From Bacteroidota bacterium (lineage in GTDB: Bacteria; Bacteroidota; Bacteroidia; Cytophagales; Cyclobacteriaceae): a DNA stretch of 64,000 nt. The first letter of the stretch is position 1, and each line of letters begins with the position of its first letter. Below are positions 9,006-17,012 of this stretch, one piece after another. Below the pieces are notes generated by a model. It worked only from the letters and a program-made list of their open reading frames with translations, was not told the origin of the DNA and ran no database searches. The DNA is taken from positions 1 through 64,000 of the forward strand of contig JAEYWY010000011.1 of NCBI GenBank assembly GCA_023428695.1, written 5' to 3'. The position numbers and the translations under genes are program-made.

Positions 9006-10436
9006 TCAAATTGTGATCCTTTCTGCTCCTACAGATTCCCCCACGTTTTCTTCAGCCATAACTTTTCGCACAATTTTCAGAAGTCTCACCTTGTACGGGT
9101 CTTCATTATCAAACAGGTAATACCTGCGCTGCTCGTCCAGTCTTTCTTTGTTTACCGGCGTATTGCGCAGATTCGCCCAAACCTGACGGAAGTCTTTTCC
9201 AAGCGACTTCTTGTCGTTACAAAATGTCATTCCTTCCAGCTTTGAGAGTCCCTCAAAATGCGGATAGTACTTTAGCGCATTATTGGGACTGGTTATATTC
9301 TTTCCATCATAGTAAACGATCGCTAATACCTTGCGATAAAAAATCTGCGCTTCAATCAGCATCGATGTCAACGGCCCCGTTACGAACTCGGCATTCGAAA
9401 GCAGCGACGGATAATAGTGTAAAGGAGGTTGAAACTTTACTCCTTTATTATTCAGATAGTTTGGTTCAACCTGGGGGTCTATGATGATATTCTTCAGATT
9501 GAGACCAACGATAGAATCCTTTCCCTGGCGCCATGGATGCGGGCGATAAACAACCGCAAGATCACCGTACGTATCTTTCCCTGATTCAATCTCCTGGTCG
9601 AGAATCTGAAGTGCCGTGGCCTCATCAAAAGGAATGGCACATCCGAGGAACAACGCGTATGGTCGGTCAAAATGCGATTGTTGTTTCACTTTCCGCTGAC
9701 GGAAATACTCATCGAACCTTGGCGTTCCAATAAGAAATACCTGGTTTTCTGAGAAGCCGTGGATACGTTTGGCGTGTTCGAGATTTTGCTGGCCCCAGAC
9801 AGTAATAAAATCCGGCCTTTCCAACATCACGGTTTTACTCGACAAATTATCCCAATTATCAATCAGGAATAGCGTAAGAATATTATGTTTCCTCCCAATT
9901 CGAACAAGATCGGTACCTTCCGAGTCGTATGCAGCCGACGTATAAATAATAATGTCCGGGCGTGTCGACACAACCTTTTTTTCGAGATCAGCATTTACGG
10001 CAATCCGATCAATCACAAATCGCTTATAAAGGGGAAAAATCAAGCGGCTGCCAAGCACTTGCACAGTAACCACCCGCGCCTTACGCACGATAAACATCGC
10101 CAGATACCTCAGTACGGATGCGATAGAATTTGCGTCCTTCCATGAGACAGGTATATCAAACTTCCGGCGAAAGCGAAACCCAAATGCAGATGACAGCCGT
10201 CGGAATCTCCACATCACCACGTTAAACGCACTGTGATGTGCACGGTCCAGTTTCTTGTTTACAGAATAAAACCCGACATTATTCTTCTCCTTCAGGGCAT
10301 CAGTATTCGCGATTTTACCCGAGACCAGATAGTGACAGTCATAACTCTTCTCAATATCCTCCAGCGCGTCAGTGGTAATATAGTTACGGATATAAATATC
10401 GCTACACAATACGATGAGTGCCTTCTTTGCTGCCAT
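9006..10436 (-). CDS. Putative GT-B glycosyltransferase, CDP-glycerol/capsule transferase-like
   Basis: A 476-residue protein that I do not recognise at family level. Its architecture is two Rossmann-like halves: the first begins KKALIVLCSDIYIRNYI and holds RPDIIIYTSAAYDSEG and FLIDNWDN. The second holds VFLIGTPRFDE, VVYRPHPWRQ and EFVTGPLTSMLIEAQIF. The order GTPR-RPHP-GPLTSMLIEA resembles CDP-glycerol glycerophosphotransferases and capsule transferases, where His and Ser/Thr residues at such places contact the donor. The gene starts 1 base after the transketolase stop and so belongs to the second sugar-acid cassette. It is therefore a candidate transferase for that CMP-sugar. A function as 2-epimerase-like hydrolase cannot be excluded. 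Confidence 0.6.
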   Translation of the reverse strand: MAAKKALIVLCSDIYIRNYITTDALEDIEKSYDCHYLVSGKIANTDALKEKNNVGFYSVNKKLDRAHHSAFNVVMWRFRRLSSAFGFRFRRKFDIPVSWKDANSIASVLRYLAMFIVRKARVVTVQVLGSRLIFPLYKRFVIDRIAVNADLEKKVVSTRPDIIIYTSAAYDSEGTDLVRIGRKHNILTLFLIDNWDNLSSKTVMLERPDFITVWGQQNLEHAKRIHGFSENQVFLIGTPRFDEYFRQRKVKQQSHFDRPYALFLGCAIPFDEATALQILDQEIESGKDTYGDLAVVYRPHPWRQGKDSIVGLNLKNIIIDPQVEPNYLNNKGVKFQPPLHYYPSLLSNAEFVTGPLTSMLIEAQIFYRKVLAIVYYDGKNITSPNNALKYYPHFEGLSKLEGMTFCNDKKSLGKDFRQVWANLRNTPVNKERLDEQRRYYLFDNEDPYKVRLLKIVRKVMAEENVGESVGAERITI

Positions 10437-10437
10437 A

Positions 10438-12372
10438 CTATCTCCTCAAGAATTCAACAATCCGCCGGGCCAATCGTTCTGCACTTAAGCCATACTCATT
10501 CAATACCTCAGGATTTCTGCCGCCCAGCGGAACGCCGGTGATGCCTAATGGCAAATAGCGTCGATTCATCATCATGTTCTCTTCCGTGACTGCGCTGACA
10601 AACCAGTTCGCGAAGCCATAATCGCGGAAGTGATTCTCAAGCACTATCAATGGAAGCGACGTTTCCAATTCGCGCCGAAACCAATCGCTGTCTTTTGAGT
10701 TGAGCCACGGCATTCCAATCACCTTAAGGCTGACGCCCTGCTCCTGCAATAAATCCGCAGCCTGTAACAATTCAGCAGTCATGACAGGTCCGTTCACTAC
10801 CGCTACTGCGTCGGTTCCTTTGCGAAGTACGTGACCCGTTCCTTTCTTAAGCGGCTGCATTTCGTTCAGTTCACTTCTGCGCGTATAAGGAATTGACGTA
10901 AGCCGGATATAAACGCTCTGATCGTTGTCATTAACGGCCCAGTGCAACGCTTCGCCTACCTGTTTTGCATCGAGCGGTTCAATAACCGTCATCTCCGGCA
11001 TGGAAGCCATCGTGGCAATATCCCTCACTGCCTGGTGGGAATGACCCGGACCCGCGGGAAGGACTCCTGCCAGTGAGCCTACGTAGATGACTTTTCGCCG
11101 TTGTGTACAATTGTTATAGATCTGTTCCGAGGCGCGACCCGTCAGAAAACATGCGAATGAATGCACAATTGGAATCAATCCTCCAAGCGCCATTGTACCC
11201 GCCTGAGAAACCATGTCCTGCTCGGCAATGCCACACTCGATAAAACGATCCGGATATTTTTCCTTGAACGGAATCAGACCCGTATCGAGGATAAGGTCGG
11301 CATCAAGGGCGACGAGATTCTTGTGCCGGTTTGCCTCAGCCAGAATTGCGTCGGTGTATGATGGAATCATTCTTTCCGCATCGGCCGAGATAACGATCGG
11401 ATCAATATCCTGAACAAGCAATTCGGGGGCTTCGCCATCAATTGTCCTGAAATAATCCAGGACACGTGAGCCCAATTCAGAAATCGCTTTCGCATAATCC
11501 TGCCGGTTAGGTGCGCCCGAATGGTATTTGTAATAATCATTCTCCCTGATCGTAGTGTGTTCCATGAAAGACACACCTTTACCCTTGATGGTATCCGCAA
11601 TGATCACCAGCGGCTTCGATCCCGATAGCGACACTGTTCGTTGTATTGCATTGATATCATGACCATCAATCCGATAACAGTCCCATCCGAATGCTTTGAG
11701 TTTCGCATCCAGGTCACCGAGGTCACTTACCACAGAAACGTGTGTATCAGACTGAACCTTGTTGTGGTCAATGATGACAACAAGTTTTGAGTCATTGCGT
11801 TTTGCCGCAGTCACCAAAGACTCCCAGAACTGGCCTTCCTGAAGTTCTCCGTCTCCGGTCAGGACAAAGACTCGTCCGGTCTCTTTTCCCAGAAGCTTAT
11901 CTGCATAGAGATATCCTTTCGCCTTGGAAATTCCCATCCCCAATGAACCTGTATTGGTAAATGCACCGGGTGTTGAGACATCCGGATGTCCGGGCAATCC
12001 GCCGAACCGGCGCAACGTATGAACCTTGTCAAAGGGTACAATTCCCAGTGCTGTTTGAACGGCATATAATCCGGGGCTGTCGTGTCCTTTCGATGAGAAA
12101 AATCTGTCGTTTGGCCCAAGCTCATTCAGGTAAAGCCAGGAAACAATATCGAGACTGGAGAAGCTGCTTCCAACGTGGCCGGAACCGGCGCGGGAAATCA
12201 TGTATAAAGCATTGACCCTCGCCATATCAGCGAAGATTCTTGTCCGCAATACTTTATCAAGTTTCTTGTCAGCCAAAAGGCGATCAAACGAATTCTTATC
12301 GAAATAGTGAAGGCTGTTTACAGATGTCTCTGAAATTGCCTCTGAAATACTGTATGTTATTTGTTCTCCCAT
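10438..12372 (-). CDS. Transketolase (full-length, single chain) in a sugar-acid cassette
   Basis: A 644-residue transketolase with all three domains in one chain. The N-terminal part has ISRAGSGHVGSSFSSLD, FFSSKGHDSPGLYA and the thiamine diphosphate motif VLTGDGELQEGQFWES ending near DHNKVQSD. The middle part has the catalytic Glu region FIECGIAEQDMVSQAGTM, and a C-terminal transketolase domain follows. These enzymes move a two-carbon ketol unit between sugar phosphates. Tight packing with CMP-sugar, dehydrogenase and NeuB genes argues for a dedicated pathway step, not central metabolism. The frame extends to 12474, but ATG at 12372 is chosen because it lies 10 bases after the upstream stop and has AGGGAT just before it. 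The longer start would overlap the previous gene by about 90 bases. Confidence 0.9.
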   Translation of the reverse strand: MGEQITYSISEAISETSVNSLHYFDKNSFDRLLADKKLDKVLRTRIFADMARVNALYMISRAGSGHVGSSFSSLDIVSWLYLNELGPNDRFFSSKGHDSPGLYAVQTALGIVPFDKVHTLRRFGGLPGHPDVSTPGAFTNTGSLGMGISKAKGYLYADKLLGKETGRVFVLTGDGELQEGQFWESLVTAAKRNDSKLVVIIDHNKVQSDTHVSVVSDLGDLDAKLKAFGWDCYRIDGHDINAIQRTVSLSGSKPLVIIADTIKGKGVSFMEHTTIRENDYYKYHSGAPNRQDYAKAISELGSRVLDYFRTIDGEAPELLVQDIDPIVISADAERMIPSYTDAILAEANRHKNLVALDADLILDTGLIPFKEKYPDRFIECGIAEQDMVSQAGTMALGGLIPIVHSFACFLTGRASEQIYNNCTQRRKVIYVGSLAGVLPAGPGHSHQAVRDIATMASMPEMTVIEPLDAKQVGEALHWAVNDNDQSVYIRLTSIPYTRRSELNEMQPLKKGTGHVLRKGTDAVAVVNGPVMTAELLQAADLLQEQGVSLKVIGMPWLNSKDSDWFRRELETSLPLIVLENHFRDYGFANWFVSAVTEENMMMNRRYLPLGITGVPLGGRNPEVLNEYGLSAERLARRIVEFLRR

Positions 12373-12382
12373 AATATCCCTG

Positions 12383-13150
12383 TTAAGATTTCCAAGCTTC
12401 TTTTTTGAACTGCGGCCCTTTGGCCTTGCCCGTGCTGAGTAAATGTTCGAGGTACACCCAATCAAACTCTTCATTCACATCAACTCCTTCGTATCCCGTG
12501 CTCACGAGTGGTGCGATCAGATTTCCGGCAATCGAATTGTGCCCTTTTACGTTCCGAACCCAAGCCATCTCCAGACTGGCATTTTGAACATAGATTTCAG
12601 GAAGCGCGGCGTACTGGCTGCTGTGCCATGGCGCTTTTTCGTTGTGATAAGGAAGGATCGGATGCATATAAGCACCGTTGATCACCCACATCTTGCCAGG
12701 GTGTTGTGAACATTTCTCGACAGCGCGAACCGAATCAGCGCCAGATTCGACCAGGATGTCGAACGCGCTGCGTATGCTGGCTGCAGTCCGCAACGGACTG
12801 GTCGGACGCAGAATACTGAACACATCAAAGTGTTCGCCTTTGTCTTCGAAAAACTTTAAGATCCAGCTAACCCACTCGATGTCCGGTGACTTATCGCCTG
12901 ATATTTCCGCCGGTCTTAATATGGGTACGGAGCAGCCGTAGTATTCAGCAATAGCTGCATACTGCTCGTCATCGGTAACACATACCACTGCGTCAAATAC
13001 TTCTGACTCAAGTGCCGACTGAATGGAATATGCAATCAAAGGGTGACCATTCAGCGGCCTGATATTTTTCCCGGGAACCCTTTTTGATCCGCTTCGCGCC
13101 GGAATCAAGCCAACTTTCCGGATTTTCTTATTCGATTGCTGAACCCACAT
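12383..13150 (-). CDS. CMP-sugar (acylneuraminate-type) cytidylyltransferase
   Basis: A 255-residue nucleotidyltransferase of the NeuA/acylneuraminate family. The CTP-binding signature GLIPARSGSKRVPGKN is intact, followed by HPLIAYSIQSAL, CVTDDEQYAAIAE and LRPTSPLRTA, and the C-terminal region has DVNEEFDWVYLEHLL, where metal-binding Asp residues normally lie. It should activate a 2-keto-3-deoxy sugar acid as the CMP derivative. This is a different family from the SpsF-type enzyme at 20940, so the locus encodes two activating enzymes. It sits between aldehyde dehydrogenase (6-base gap) and transketolase (10-base gap). The substrate is probably the product of the synthase at 15951 after dephosphorylation. 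Confidence 0.88.
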   Translation of the reverse strand: MWVQQSNKKIRKVGLIPARSGSKRVPGKNIRPLNGHPLIAYSIQSALESEVFDAVVCVTDDEQYAAIAEYYGCSVPILRPAEISGDKSPDIEWVSWILKFFEDKGEHFDVFSILRPTSPLRTAASIRSAFDILVESGADSVRAVEKCSQHPGKMWVINGAYMHPILPYHNEKAPWHSSQYAALPEIYVQNASLEMAWVRNVKGHNSIAGNLIAPLVSTGYEGVDVNEEFDWVYLEHLLSTGKAKGPQFKKEAWKS

Positions 13151-13156
13151 TGTATA

Positions 13157-14608
13157 CTATATCTCCAGAAAAGAAATGTTCTTTAGTTCCGAGTAAACAT
13201 CAAGTGCCTCAGTGCCGGGCTCACGTGTACCGTTTCCGGACCAGCCGAACCCGCCAAAGGGCATATGCGGTTCACTTCCGAACGTGCCGAAATTTATGTT
13301 GGCGACACCAGCACGAATTGAACGTGCGAATCGCAATGCCTTGTTTACGTCTTTCGTATGTATCGCACTGGTGAGCCCGTATTCCGAATCGTTTGCAATT
13401 GCAATTGCTGTATCAAGCGAGTCCACCTTGTAGATGCATGCCACTGGTCCAAAAAGCTCCTTTCGTGATACTTCACTTTTCGGATCAACGCCTGAAATAA
13501 TTGTTGGCCTGACATAGTACCCCTTCGCAGTTTCAGGCGCCGTACCGCGTTCGCCTCCACATTCAATCTTAGCTCCTTCCGCGCGACACCGTTCGATAGC
13601 GCCCAGTATTGTTTGAAATGCGCGTTCGTTGATGACCGGACCAAGGTCGGATCCTTTGCTGACGCCCAGCGTCAGAGAATTCGCCTTATTCACAAAAGCC
13701 GATAAGAAAGCATCATAGATGCGCTCGTGCACAATAATTCTGCTCCCCGAAGCGCAACGTTGACCTGCATTGCTGAACGCAGAGAGACTTGCCCACTTAA
13801 CAGCATTATCAAGATCCGCGTCGTCACAGACGATAAACGGATTCTTGCCTCCTAGTTCAAGCGAAACCTTGGTGAGTCTTTTCCCGGCCTGTTCGCCAAT
13901 CCACTTTCCAACGGCTGTGGATCCAGTAAAGCTGATGACTGCGGTCTTATTGTGAATAACCAATGGCATGCCTGCACTTTCTCCGGAACCTTGAATCACA
14001 TTAACGACACCGTTTGGTATTCCAGCCTCTTTGCATAAAAGCGCGAAGTACAAAGCGGTATAGGGAGCATCCTCTGACGCTTTCAAAACAACGGAGTTTC
14101 CGCAAATCAGTGCAGGGAAAACTTTCCACGCGATATTTGCAATTGGTGTATTGGCGGGAACAATCAAAACCGCTACCCCCAAAGGCTGACGCACTGTATG
14201 TGATTGCTTTCCGGGCATGCCCGACGTAAGACTGCGCGCATACAGCCTCATACCTTCGCCTGCAAAAAATTCTCCCTGTAGAATTGCGGCACCAACTTCA
14301 CCTGTTGCATCCTGTATCGGCTTTCCTGTTTCCAATGCAACAATTTCCTCCAATTCCTGCCGACGATTCTTTATCATCGTTACAACATCCGCCAGATGCT
14401 GCCCGCGTTTCACAGGCGTTAATTGCGACCACGACAAAAACGCATCCTGCGCCACTGTCATCGCCCGGCTCACATCATTTTCGTTGCTGTTGTATATCTC
14501 TCCCAATAGTGAAGCATCATGTGGATTGTACTTCGGTATCCCACCCGTGTTTGAACCACCCGTTACTTCGCCATTAATGAAATTCAGAATTTTCTCAGGA
14601 TAGGTCAT
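13157..14608 (-). CDS. NAD(P)-dependent aldehyde dehydrogenase
   Basis: A 483-residue member of the aldehyde dehydrogenase superfamily. Visible motifs are the cofactor region VAVLIVPANTPIANIAWKV, the glycine turn ISFTGSTAVGKWIGE, the general-base Glu in KVSLELGGKNPFIV and the catalytic Cys in SNAGQRCASGSRI. The C-terminal ELFGPVACIYKVDS and MPFGGFGWSGNGTRE are standard. It oxidises an aldehyde to a carboxylate, or less often acts on a semialdehyde. Such an enzyme is not part of any standard sialic, legionaminic or pseudaminic acid route that I know. The frame opens at 14641, but ATG at 14608 is preferred: it follows the SDR stop by 4 bases and begins TYPEKILNFINGE, a normal family start. Confidence 0.9.
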   Translation of the reverse strand: MTYPEKILNFINGEVTGGSNTGGIPKYNPHDASLLGEIYNSNENDVSRAMTVAQDAFLSWSQLTPVKRGQHLADVVTMIKNRRQELEEIVALETGKPIQDATGEVGAAILQGEFFAGEGMRLYARSLTSGMPGKQSHTVRQPLGVAVLIVPANTPIANIAWKVFPALICGNSVVLKASEDAPYTALYFALLCKEAGIPNGVVNVIQGSGESAGMPLVIHNKTAVISFTGSTAVGKWIGEQAGKRLTKVSLELGGKNPFIVCDDADLDNAVKWASLSAFSNAGQRCASGSRIIVHERIYDAFLSAFVNKANSLTLGVSKGSDLGPVINERAFQTILGAIERCRAEGAKIECGGERGTAPETAKGYYVRPTIISGVDPKSEVSRKELFGPVACIYKVDSLDTAIAIANDSEYGLTSAIHTKDVNKALRFARSIRAGVANINFGTFGSEPHMPFGGFGWSGNGTREPGTEALDVYSELKNISFLEI

Positions 14609-14612
14609 AGTA

Positions 14613-15428
14613 TCAAATTGAGGTCCAGCCTCCGTCAACAATTAAATTTGAGCCAGTCATATAGGCAGATGCTTTCGAAGCCAGAAATACAACGGCACCG
14701 TTATATTCTGTTGATTCAGCCATTCTTCCAACAGGAATTCGACCGCAGTAGGCAGTGAGGAATGAGCTGTCCTGGTTATTGAAAACACCCGCGAGAGTCA
14801 ACGTGTTGACACGAACGTTCTTCTTCCCCCAGTATACAGCCAGATATCTGGTCAAATTAAAGATGGCTGATTTCGAAACAGCATAAGAAGCTGGCTTGTA
14901 AAACGCTTCACCCTTTTGCCTGCGGTACTCATAAAGGCTCTGATCCGGTGACACCATTCCATAGATCGATGAAATATTGATTATGGAACCACCAATTCCT
15001 TTGGCCATCAATCCACCAAACACCTGGCAACACAGGAAAGTACCCTTTACGTTCACATCCATTACCTTCTCGAACGATATTTCCGGATAGTCCTCAAAAG
15101 GTCCGTTCTCCGAAGCTGTTGCATCCGGCGGTGAATCGAGCGCTGCGTTGTTGATCAAAACCGTTGGGGTGCCTAACAAATTTATGATTTCATCAGCGCA
15201 TTCCTGCACGCGCTTCTTATTGAGGATGTCGCAGGAGAGTCCGATCGCCTTCCCCTGTTGCTTCCAGGAGCCAAAATGCGAGTTGAACATATCGCCATCT
15301 ATCTGGAGATCCAGTATTGCGACCTTCGCACCGCGCTCCAGGAATGCCGTTGCATACGAACGACCCAGTTGTCCCATTCCTCCGGTGATAACAACGATTT
15401 CTCCTGAGACGCTAAACAACTGATCCAT
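14613..15428 (-). CDS. SDR family oxidoreductase in the second sugar-acid cassette
   Basis: A 271-residue classical short-chain dehydrogenase/reductase. The cofactor loop is VVITGGMGQLGRSYA, with NNAAL as the NNAG-type motif, catalytic Ser in IINISSIYGMV, and Tyr/Lys in ASYAVSKSAIFNL. The C-terminus ends GSNLIVDGGWT, almost the same as the SDR at 21668, and the two share an insert after the catalytic Ser (YG-V-P...Y). They look like paralogs serving two related sugars. It probably oxidises or reduces a hydroxyl/keto position of the sugar acid or its precursor. The start overlaps the 3' end of the phosphatase gene by 17 bases. With the aldehyde dehydrogenase next to it, a two-step oxidation of a primary alcohol to an acid is possible, but this is inference. 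Confidence 0.88.
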   Translation of the reverse strand: MDQLFSVSGEIVVITGGMGQLGRSYATAFLERGAKVAILDLQIDGDMFNSHFGSWKQQGKAIGLSCDILNKKRVQECADEIINLLGTPTVLINNAALDSPPDATASENGPFEDYPEISFEKVMDVNVKGTFLCCQVFGGLMAKGIGGSIINISSIYGMVSPDQSLYEYRRQKGEAFYKPASYAVSKSAIFNLTRYLAVYWGKKNVRVNTLTLAGVFNNQDSSFLTAYCGRIPVGRMAESTEYNGAVVFLASKASAYMTGSNLIVDGGWTSI

Positions 15429-15954
15429 TTTCCGTTGTCTTTATTTGATAAACGATTTCACAGAATTCCCGCACAGCTCCGTTGCCTCCACATGCTTTGG
15501 TCTTCAGCTGCACATACTCATCGATCGAATGATGTAAATCGCACACGCCAACCGGAAGACCAACTATTGCCAGTGCAGGTATATCATTCTTGTCGTTTCC
15601 GACAAATGCAATTTCATCAAGACTACAATTGTGTTCTTCCGCGAGCGCACGCACCGTTACCGACTTGTCCTTCACTGCCTGAACGAACGGCAACTTGAGC
15701 TTTGCAGCACGCGCTGCAACAACCGGATTTGTTTCGGTGGATACGATGAAGCATTTTATGCCTATGCCCGTCACCAATTCGATACCGAAACCGTCACTGC
15801 GACTACACTTCACGGATTCAACCCCGTGCTGATCGACATAGACAAAGTTGTCTGTAAACACTCCGTCAAAATCGAACAAGATCATCTTGAGCGATCGAAT
15901 TTTCTCAACAACGTCAACGGGAATTGAAAACCCTTTGGTGGGATTCATGTTCAT
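15412..15954 (-). CDS. KdsC-like HAD phosphatase
   Basis: A 180-residue HAD phosphatase of the KdsC type, with no cap domain. The catalytic aspartates are in MILFDFDGVFTD (D28, D30), motif II is CFIVSTETNP, the Lys is near AVKDKSV and motif III is AFVGNDKNDIPAL. KdsC itself hydrolyses Kdo-8-phosphate, and the Bacteroides KDN pathway uses a related enzyme on KDN-9-phosphate. Its 4-base ATGA overlap with the NeuB-family synthase indicates that it removes phosphate from that synthase's product. This implies that the synthase uses a phosphorylated aldose, unlike the pseudaminic pathway. A true Kdo phosphatase lies separately at 47864 beside kdsA, so this copy is pathway-specific. Confidence 0.88.
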   Translation of the reverse strand: MNMNPTKGFSIPVDVVEKIRSLKMILFDFDGVFTDNFVYVDQHGVESVKCSRSDGFGIELVTGIGIKCFIVSTETNPVVAARAAKLKLPFVQAVKDKSVTVRALAEEHNCSLDEIAFVGNDKNDIPALAIVGLPVGVCDLHHSIDEYVQLKTKACGGNGAVREFCEIVYQIKTTENGSVV

Positions 15955-16979
15955 TTCAGCATTTCAAAGGTAAAAGGTTCCTCCTCCTTAATTGAAGTAG
16001 TAAGTTTCTTACCAATTACGTCGTCCCAGTAGAAAGGCGGAAGTCCACCACCCGGTGATTTTATCGCGACGTCTTTTTCTGTCAGCACATGACCTGCTTC
16101 CAAATCTCTTGCCGCGACCAGTTGCTTCTGCATTTTTCCCAGCGGTTTCTTTTCGCTGTCGAGTAATTTTTTGTCGTCGCTTCCAAGCAGTACAGGTATG
16201 CGATGCAGGTTCCTCACCATCTTGCGCATACCTTCCGGCTCAAGCGAGAACGACTGGTCTGTGCCTTTCCATGCACGGTTTAGCGTGAAGTGCTTTTCAA
16301 AAACGCGTGCACCGAGCATGTAACCTATCGATGCAGCATCGATTCCATTTTCGTGGTCTGAAAGGCCTATGACAAGACTGGGATATTGTTGCTTCAGGAC
16401 AGGAATAACGCGCAGGTTCATGTCTTCAACGTTGGCCGGATACGAAGCCGTGCAGTGAAGAATGCAAAGTTGATCGTTATGCTTTAAAATGTTGTCTGCT
16501 GCCCTTTTGATATCATCAAACGTTCCGCCCCCGGTACTCAGAAAAATCGGTTTTCCAAGTTTGGCGATCTTGCGCTGGAGCGGGATATTCAGAAGGTCAC
16601 CTGACGCAATCTTATATGCCGGCAGATCAAGTTCTTCGAGGAAGTCGACACTTTCGAAATCAAATGCCGTCGAGAAAAACATAATATCAAGTTCCTTTGC
16701 ATAGGCCTTCAACTCCCGGAATTGTTCCATATTGAATTCCAGGAATTCCCTGTGTTCACCGTAAGTCGGAGCATAACTGTTTTCACTGTTATAAGTTTCG
16801 TTATACAGGGACTTCAGGTACAAGCTCTTGTTGTTGCGTTTTTGAAGCTTGACTGCATTAGCGCCGGATTCTTTGGCGGCCTTGAATAGTCCCTTGCATT
16901 TTTCCAACGATCCTTGATGATTATGGCCTATCTCGGCGATCACAAATACGTCATCCGGATTTTTGAAGAATTGATTCAT
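15951..16979 (-). CDS. NeuB-family sugar-acid synthase with SAF domain
   Basis: A 342-residue PEP-dependent synthase. Residues ~8-265 form the NeuB TIM barrel: VFVIAEIGHNHQGSLEKC, ANAVKLQKRNNKSLY, MFFSTAFDFESVDFL, PAYKIASGDLLNIPL, FLSTGGGTFDDIKRA, CILHCTASYPANVEDM and RVFEKHFTLNRAWKGTDQ. A C-terminal SAF (antifreeze-like) domain (~280-342) completes it. Members condense PEP with an aldose to give a 3-deoxy-2-ulosonic acid. It diverges clearly from PseI at 18472. The downstream KdsC-like phosphatase, overlapping by ATGA, suggests a phosphorylated acceptor, as in KDN-9-phosphate or Neu5Ac-9-phosphate synthases. The acceptor sugar is unknown. It is the first gene of the tightly spaced cassette reading down to the transketolase. 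Confidence 0.9.
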   Translation of the reverse strand: MNQFFKNPDDVFVIAEIGHNHQGSLEKCKGLFKAAKESGANAVKLQKRNNKSLYLKSLYNETYNSENSYAPTYGEHREFLEFNMEQFRELKAYAKELDIMFFSTAFDFESVDFLEELDLPAYKIASGDLLNIPLQRKIAKLGKPIFLSTGGGTFDDIKRAADNILKHNDQLCILHCTASYPANVEDMNLRVIPVLKQQYPSLVIGLSDHENGIDAASIGYMLGARVFEKHFTLNRAWKGTDQSFSLEPEGMRKMVRNLHRIPVLLGSDDKKLLDSEKKPLGKMQKQLVAARDLEAGHVLTEKDVAIKSPGGGLPPFYWDDVIGKKLTTSIKEEEPFTFEMLK

Positions 16980-17012
16980 TGGTTTATTAAATTGAATTGT
17001 AGACTAGGTTAA

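Noticed and set aside
12372..12474. Longer start for the transketolase
   Set aside because: It would overlap the cytidylyltransferase gene by about 90 bases and adds a basic, non-conserved extension.
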